Shown: piece after piece, positions 6,263-8,220 of the stretch
Position numbering within the stretch: the stretch's first letter is position 1
Layout of the letters: the number at the start of each line of letters is the position of its first letter
From: an uncultured Clostridia bacterium
GTDB taxonomy: Bacteria > Bacillota > Clostridia > Lachnospirales > CAG-274
Length of the DNA stretch: 8,220 nucleotides
Assembly (NCBI GenBank): GCA_947589405.1
Contig: CANQBT010000096.1
Span: 1-8,220 of the forward strand
Direction: 5' to 3'
Position numbers and translations under genes: made by a program
The notes under the pieces: model-generated
Databases searched by the model: none
What the model saw: the letters and a program-made list of their open reading frames with translations, nothing else
What the model was told of the DNA's origin: nothing

Positions 6263-7054
6263 CTATATTTCCATAAGAGTCTGACCGTTTACTTCTGAGG
6301 CTATTACATCGAGCTGAGAAAATTTCTTTCTGATATATTTGCAAATTTCAGGTACGGCTATTACCTCTGTGAGATAATGGGTACCGTCTATAATACAAAT
6401 TCCCAGATCTTCTGCGGTCTGTGCGTCATGATAACCTATATCTCCGCTTATATATGCATCGCATTCTTTTTCAACAGCCAAACTGAGAAAATCCATATCG
6501 CAGGCTTTGCCTGTACATAGACCTATTTTTTTTATGCTCCTGTTCATATCTCCGTTTATTGCCAAACTGTTTGCTTTAAGCTTTTTCTTTACAAAAAGGA
6601 CAAATTCTTTAAATGTCATTTCGTTTTTAAGATAACCTGTTTTGCCTAAAAAGGTATTTTCTCCTGTGGGTAAAAGCCCTTCAATATTTTCAAGTTCCAG
6701 AAGCTCTGCCAGAACGGTATTTGTACCGCCTTCCGCAATATCCAGATTTGTATGTGCGGAATATACGGCTATATCATTTTTGACGGCTTTTACTATTCTG
6801 CGAGAAATCGGGATATTATAATCAAGGCTCTTAATCCCCTTAAAAATAAAGGGGTGGTGTGTGATTATAAGGTTAGCACCCTTTTCCACAGCCTCGTCTA
6901 TTACCTTGTCACGGCAGTCAAGGGCTACAAGTATCTTGGTCACATTTTCGTTTTCATCGCCTACCATAAGCCCTACGTTATCCCAGCTTTCGGCAAGGGT
7001 CTTAGGCGCAAGCTTTTCTATATGCTCTATTATGTCCTTTATCTTTACAGACAT
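6263..7054 (-). CDS. Nif3-like dinuclear metal centre protein (YbgI/YqfO family)
   Basis: The 263-residue protein belongs to the Nif3/DUF34 family, whose toroidal hexamers bind two metals per subunit. The databases' label 'GTP cyclohydrolase 1 type 2' is poorly supported and the cellular role is unsettled. Visible motifs are ESWDNVGLMVGD (22-33), ITHHPFIF (64-71, metal ligands H66/H67), SAHTNLD (99-105, H101 and D105), SGDIGYHD (203-210) and the C-terminal DGTHYLTE (223-230, H226 and E230). All expected metal ligands are present. It is the short form, like Escherichia coli YbgI, without the PII-like insert that lengthens Bacillus YqfO to about 370 residues. ATG 7054 has GAGGAGGT 6 nt upstream, inside the end of trmK, and the two frames overlap by 10 nt (ATGTCTGTAA). 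The trmK-Nif3 pairing is conserved in Firmicutes (yqfN-yqfO). Confidence 0.95.
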   Translation of the reverse strand: MSVKIKDIIEHIEKLAPKTLAESWDNVGLMVGDENENVTKILVALDCRDKVIDEAVEKGANLIITHHPFIFKGIKSLDYNIPISRRIVKAVKNDIAVYSAHTNLDIAEGGTNTVLAELLELENIEGLLPTGENTFLGKTGYLKNEMTFKEFVLFVKKKLKANSLAINGDMNRSIKKIGLCTGKACDMDFLSLAVEKECDAYISGDIGYHDAQTAEDLGICIIDGTHYLTEVIAVPEICKYIRKKFSQLDVIASEVNGQTLMEI

Positions 7055-7728
7055 TTTAATACCTCCTCGTATAATTTTGAAAGCTCAGTCAACTCATTGT
7101 ATTTTGCATTGTCGGTTTTGCCGTTGTTTTCGATTTTTTTAAGTATACCGCATATTTTATTGTATTCTGTTTCCGCAAATTCCTTGAGTACTTGTGATCT
7201 TTTCTCAATAAGAATCCTGCCGAAATAATTTTCCAAAGGGCTGTAGCTTTCCTTTCCTTTTACGGCGCTCATTGCTGTGTAGAATTTCCCTTTTTCCTTT
7301 ATCATATTTTCATTTTCTATTTTAAAGCCTATGGAATGTATATACTGCCTTAACTTGTCAATGTTCCTCTGGGGCTGTAATATGAGCTGAGAAGCGTTCT
7401 GCACAGCATTTTCATTGGTTTTGAGAATATCTATGGAAAGAAGTCCTCCTGTACCGGCAATAATTATACAATCTATCTTTTCATCGGAAGCTATGATCTC
7501 AAGACCGTTCCCGCATCTTACGTCGATTTTGTTATCCATACCGTACAGCAACACATTCTGTCTTGCCTTGTCGCATGAGCCTATACTTATATCGGAAGCT
7601 ATGGCTCTGTCTGCAATATTGTTTTTAATAAGATATATCGGTATATAGCTGTGATCTGTGCCAATGTCTGCCAATGTATGGCATTTTTGCACCATTGACG
7701 CAACCATATGAAGTCTGTCGGTAAGCAT
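7045..7728 (-). CDS. trmK: tRNA (adenine(22)-N(1))-methyltransferase TrmK
   Basis: TrmK uses S-adenosylmethionine to methylate N1 of A22 in the D-arm of certain bacterial tRNAs (tRNA-Ser in Bacillus subtilis). The 227-residue protein starts with the Rossmann-type methyltransferase domain: LADIGTDHSYIP (19-30, motif I), ASDIS (44-48, with the acidic D46), GNGLE (73-77), IIIAGTGG (88-95) and LILQPQ (115-120). After about residue 165 it has the charged helical tail that forms the coiled coil in this family. The usual AGMGG reads AGTGG here, a conservative-looking change. ATG 7728 is preceded by AAGGTG (7739-7734) at 5 nt. That ribosome binding site follows the U-tract of the rpoD terminator directly, so expression probably depends on read-through or on a promoter inside rpoD. 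The 3' end overlaps the Nif3 gene by 10 nt. Confidence 0.94.
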   Translation of the reverse strand: MLTDRLHMVASMVQKCHTLADIGTDHSYIPIYLIKNNIADRAIASDISIGSCDKARQNVLLYGMDNKIDVRCGNGLEIIASDEKIDCIIIAGTGGLLSIDILKTNENAVQNASQLILQPQRNIDKLRQYIHSIGFKIENENMIKEKGKFYTAMSAVKGKESYSPLENYFGRILIEKRSQVLKEFAETEYNKICGILKKIENNGKTDNAKYNELTELSKLYEEVLKCL

Positions 7729-7745
7729 ATTATCACCTTAAAAAT

Positions 7746-7770
7746 ATAAGGCTGTCAAAGACAGCCTTAT
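7746..7770 (-). terminator. Intrinsic terminator between rpoD and trmK
   Basis: Arms 7746-7756 and 7760-7770 give a perfect 11-bp stem (AAGGCTGTC core) with a 3-nt loop. On the minus strand it is followed by ATTTTT. There is no T-tract on the plus side, so it is directional for rpoD transcription. It lies 8 nt past the rpoD stop. Only 17 nt separate it from the trmK start codon. Confidence 0.85.
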
Positions 7771-7778
7771 TAGTAATC

Positions 7779-8220
7779 CTACAAGTAATCCTTAAGCTTT
7801 TTGCTTCTGCTGGGATGCCTTAGCTTTCTGAGAGCCTTAGCCTCTATCTGTCTTATTCGCTCTCTTGTGACCTCGAACTGAGATCCGACCTCCTCAAGAG
7901 TTCTTGCCTTTCCGTCCTTAAGTCCAAACCTTAGCTTGAGCACTTCTCTTTCTCTTTCCGTAAGAGTGTTAAGTACCTGGTCAAGCTGTGTTTTGAGGAG
8001 AGAAAATGCTGCCGCATCGGCAGGTGCGGGAATATCCTCGTCCGGTATAAAATCACCTAAGTGACTGTCCTCCTCCTCACCTATAGGTGTTTCAAGGGAA
8101 ACAGGCTCTTGTGCGATTTTTCTTATTTCTCTTACCTTTTCAACAGGAAGCTGCATTTCTCTTGCAAGCTCATCATCGGTAGGCTCTCTGCCCTTTTCCT
8201 GCAAAAGCTGTCTGGAAACT
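7779..8220 (-). CDS. rpoD: RNA polymerase housekeeping sigma factor RpoD (SigA), C-terminal part
   Basis: This is the last 146 codons of the primary sigma-70 factor; the 5' part lies beyond the right edge, and the frame is open through position 8220. Visible are the second half of sigma domain 3 (RQLLQEKGREPTDDELA), the 3.2 linker (PVSLETPIGEEEDSHLGDF) and domain 4. Domain 4 begins near LTEREREVLKLRFGL and contains the helix-turn-helix that reads the -35 element (TLEEVGSQFEVTRERIRQI). It ends with the hallmark HPSRSKKLKDYL tail. The HTH and tail match vegetative sigma factors rather than alternative ones. An internal TTG at 8204 is not a start: VSRQL precedes it in frame and aligns with the family. 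In Bacillus the same sigA-then-trmK/Nif3 neighbourhood occurs. A terminator follows the stop codon by 8 nt. Confidence 0.97.
   Translation of the reverse strand, partial: VSRQLLQEKGREPTDDELAREMQLPVEKVREIRKIAQEPVSLETPIGEEEDSHLGDFIPDEDIPAPADAAAFSLLKTQLDQVLNTLTEREREVLKLRFGLKDGKARTLEEVGSQFEVTRERIRQIEAKALRKLRHPSRSKKLKDYL

Noticed and set aside
6752..7228. 158-codon open frame on the plus strand across the Nif3/trmK junction
   Set aside because: It is antisense to two well-identified genes with conserved motifs. Its composition is what the complement of those codons would give.

Overview
The window is a compact stretch of low-to-moderate GC housekeeping DNA in which all ten genes lie on the minus strand. 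The gene content and order suggest a Firmicute of class Clostridia, tentatively an Oscillospiraceae/Ruminococcus-type gut anaerobe. This rests on the sigma-A/trmK/Nif3 cluster, the pyrH-frr-uppS-cdsA-dxr-rseP order, a TGS-type nucleoside kinase and strong GGAGG-type ribosome binding sites. The genus is a guess from protein flavour, not a search result.

Reading in the direction of transcription (right to left), there are two blocks. Block 1 (8220 to 4592) begins with the 3' end of rpoD, the housekeeping sigma factor. A strong intrinsic terminator follows at 7746-7770. Then come trmK (tRNA m1A22 methyltransferase), a Nif3/YbgI-family dinuclear-metal protein, and a 551-residue nucleoside kinase with a ThrRS-like N-terminal region. 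These last three are tightly packed (10-nt overlap, then a 15-nt gap). The trmK ribosome binding site directly abuts the U-tract of the rpoD terminator, leaving no room for a separate promoter after it.

Block 2 (about 4460 to 1) starts after a second terminator (4480-4511) with a good sigma-A-type promoter (4429-4457). It continues as pyrH, frr, uppS, cdsA, dxr and the first 121 codons of rseP. It joins UMP supply and ribosome recycling to the lipid-carrier pathway (DXP reductoisomerase to isoprenoid, undecaprenyl diphosphate synthase) and to CDP-diacylglycerol synthesis, and ends with a membrane site-2 protease. In Bacillus this array normally follows rpsB-tsf; here those genes are absent immediately upstream.

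The ribosome binding sites favour start codons inside the longest open frames for dxr (TTG), pyrH (ATG) and uppS (ATG). rseP begins with a TTG that directly abuts the dxr stop codon. No gap exceeds 300 bases; the largest is 179 bases between the kinase and pyrH and is accounted for by the terminator and promoter. I see no mobile element, CRISPR array, RNA gene or novel multi-gene system. The points worth a second look are regulatory: the terminator upstream of trmK, the frr-uppS hairpin and the start-codon choices, plus the domain architecture of the kinase.
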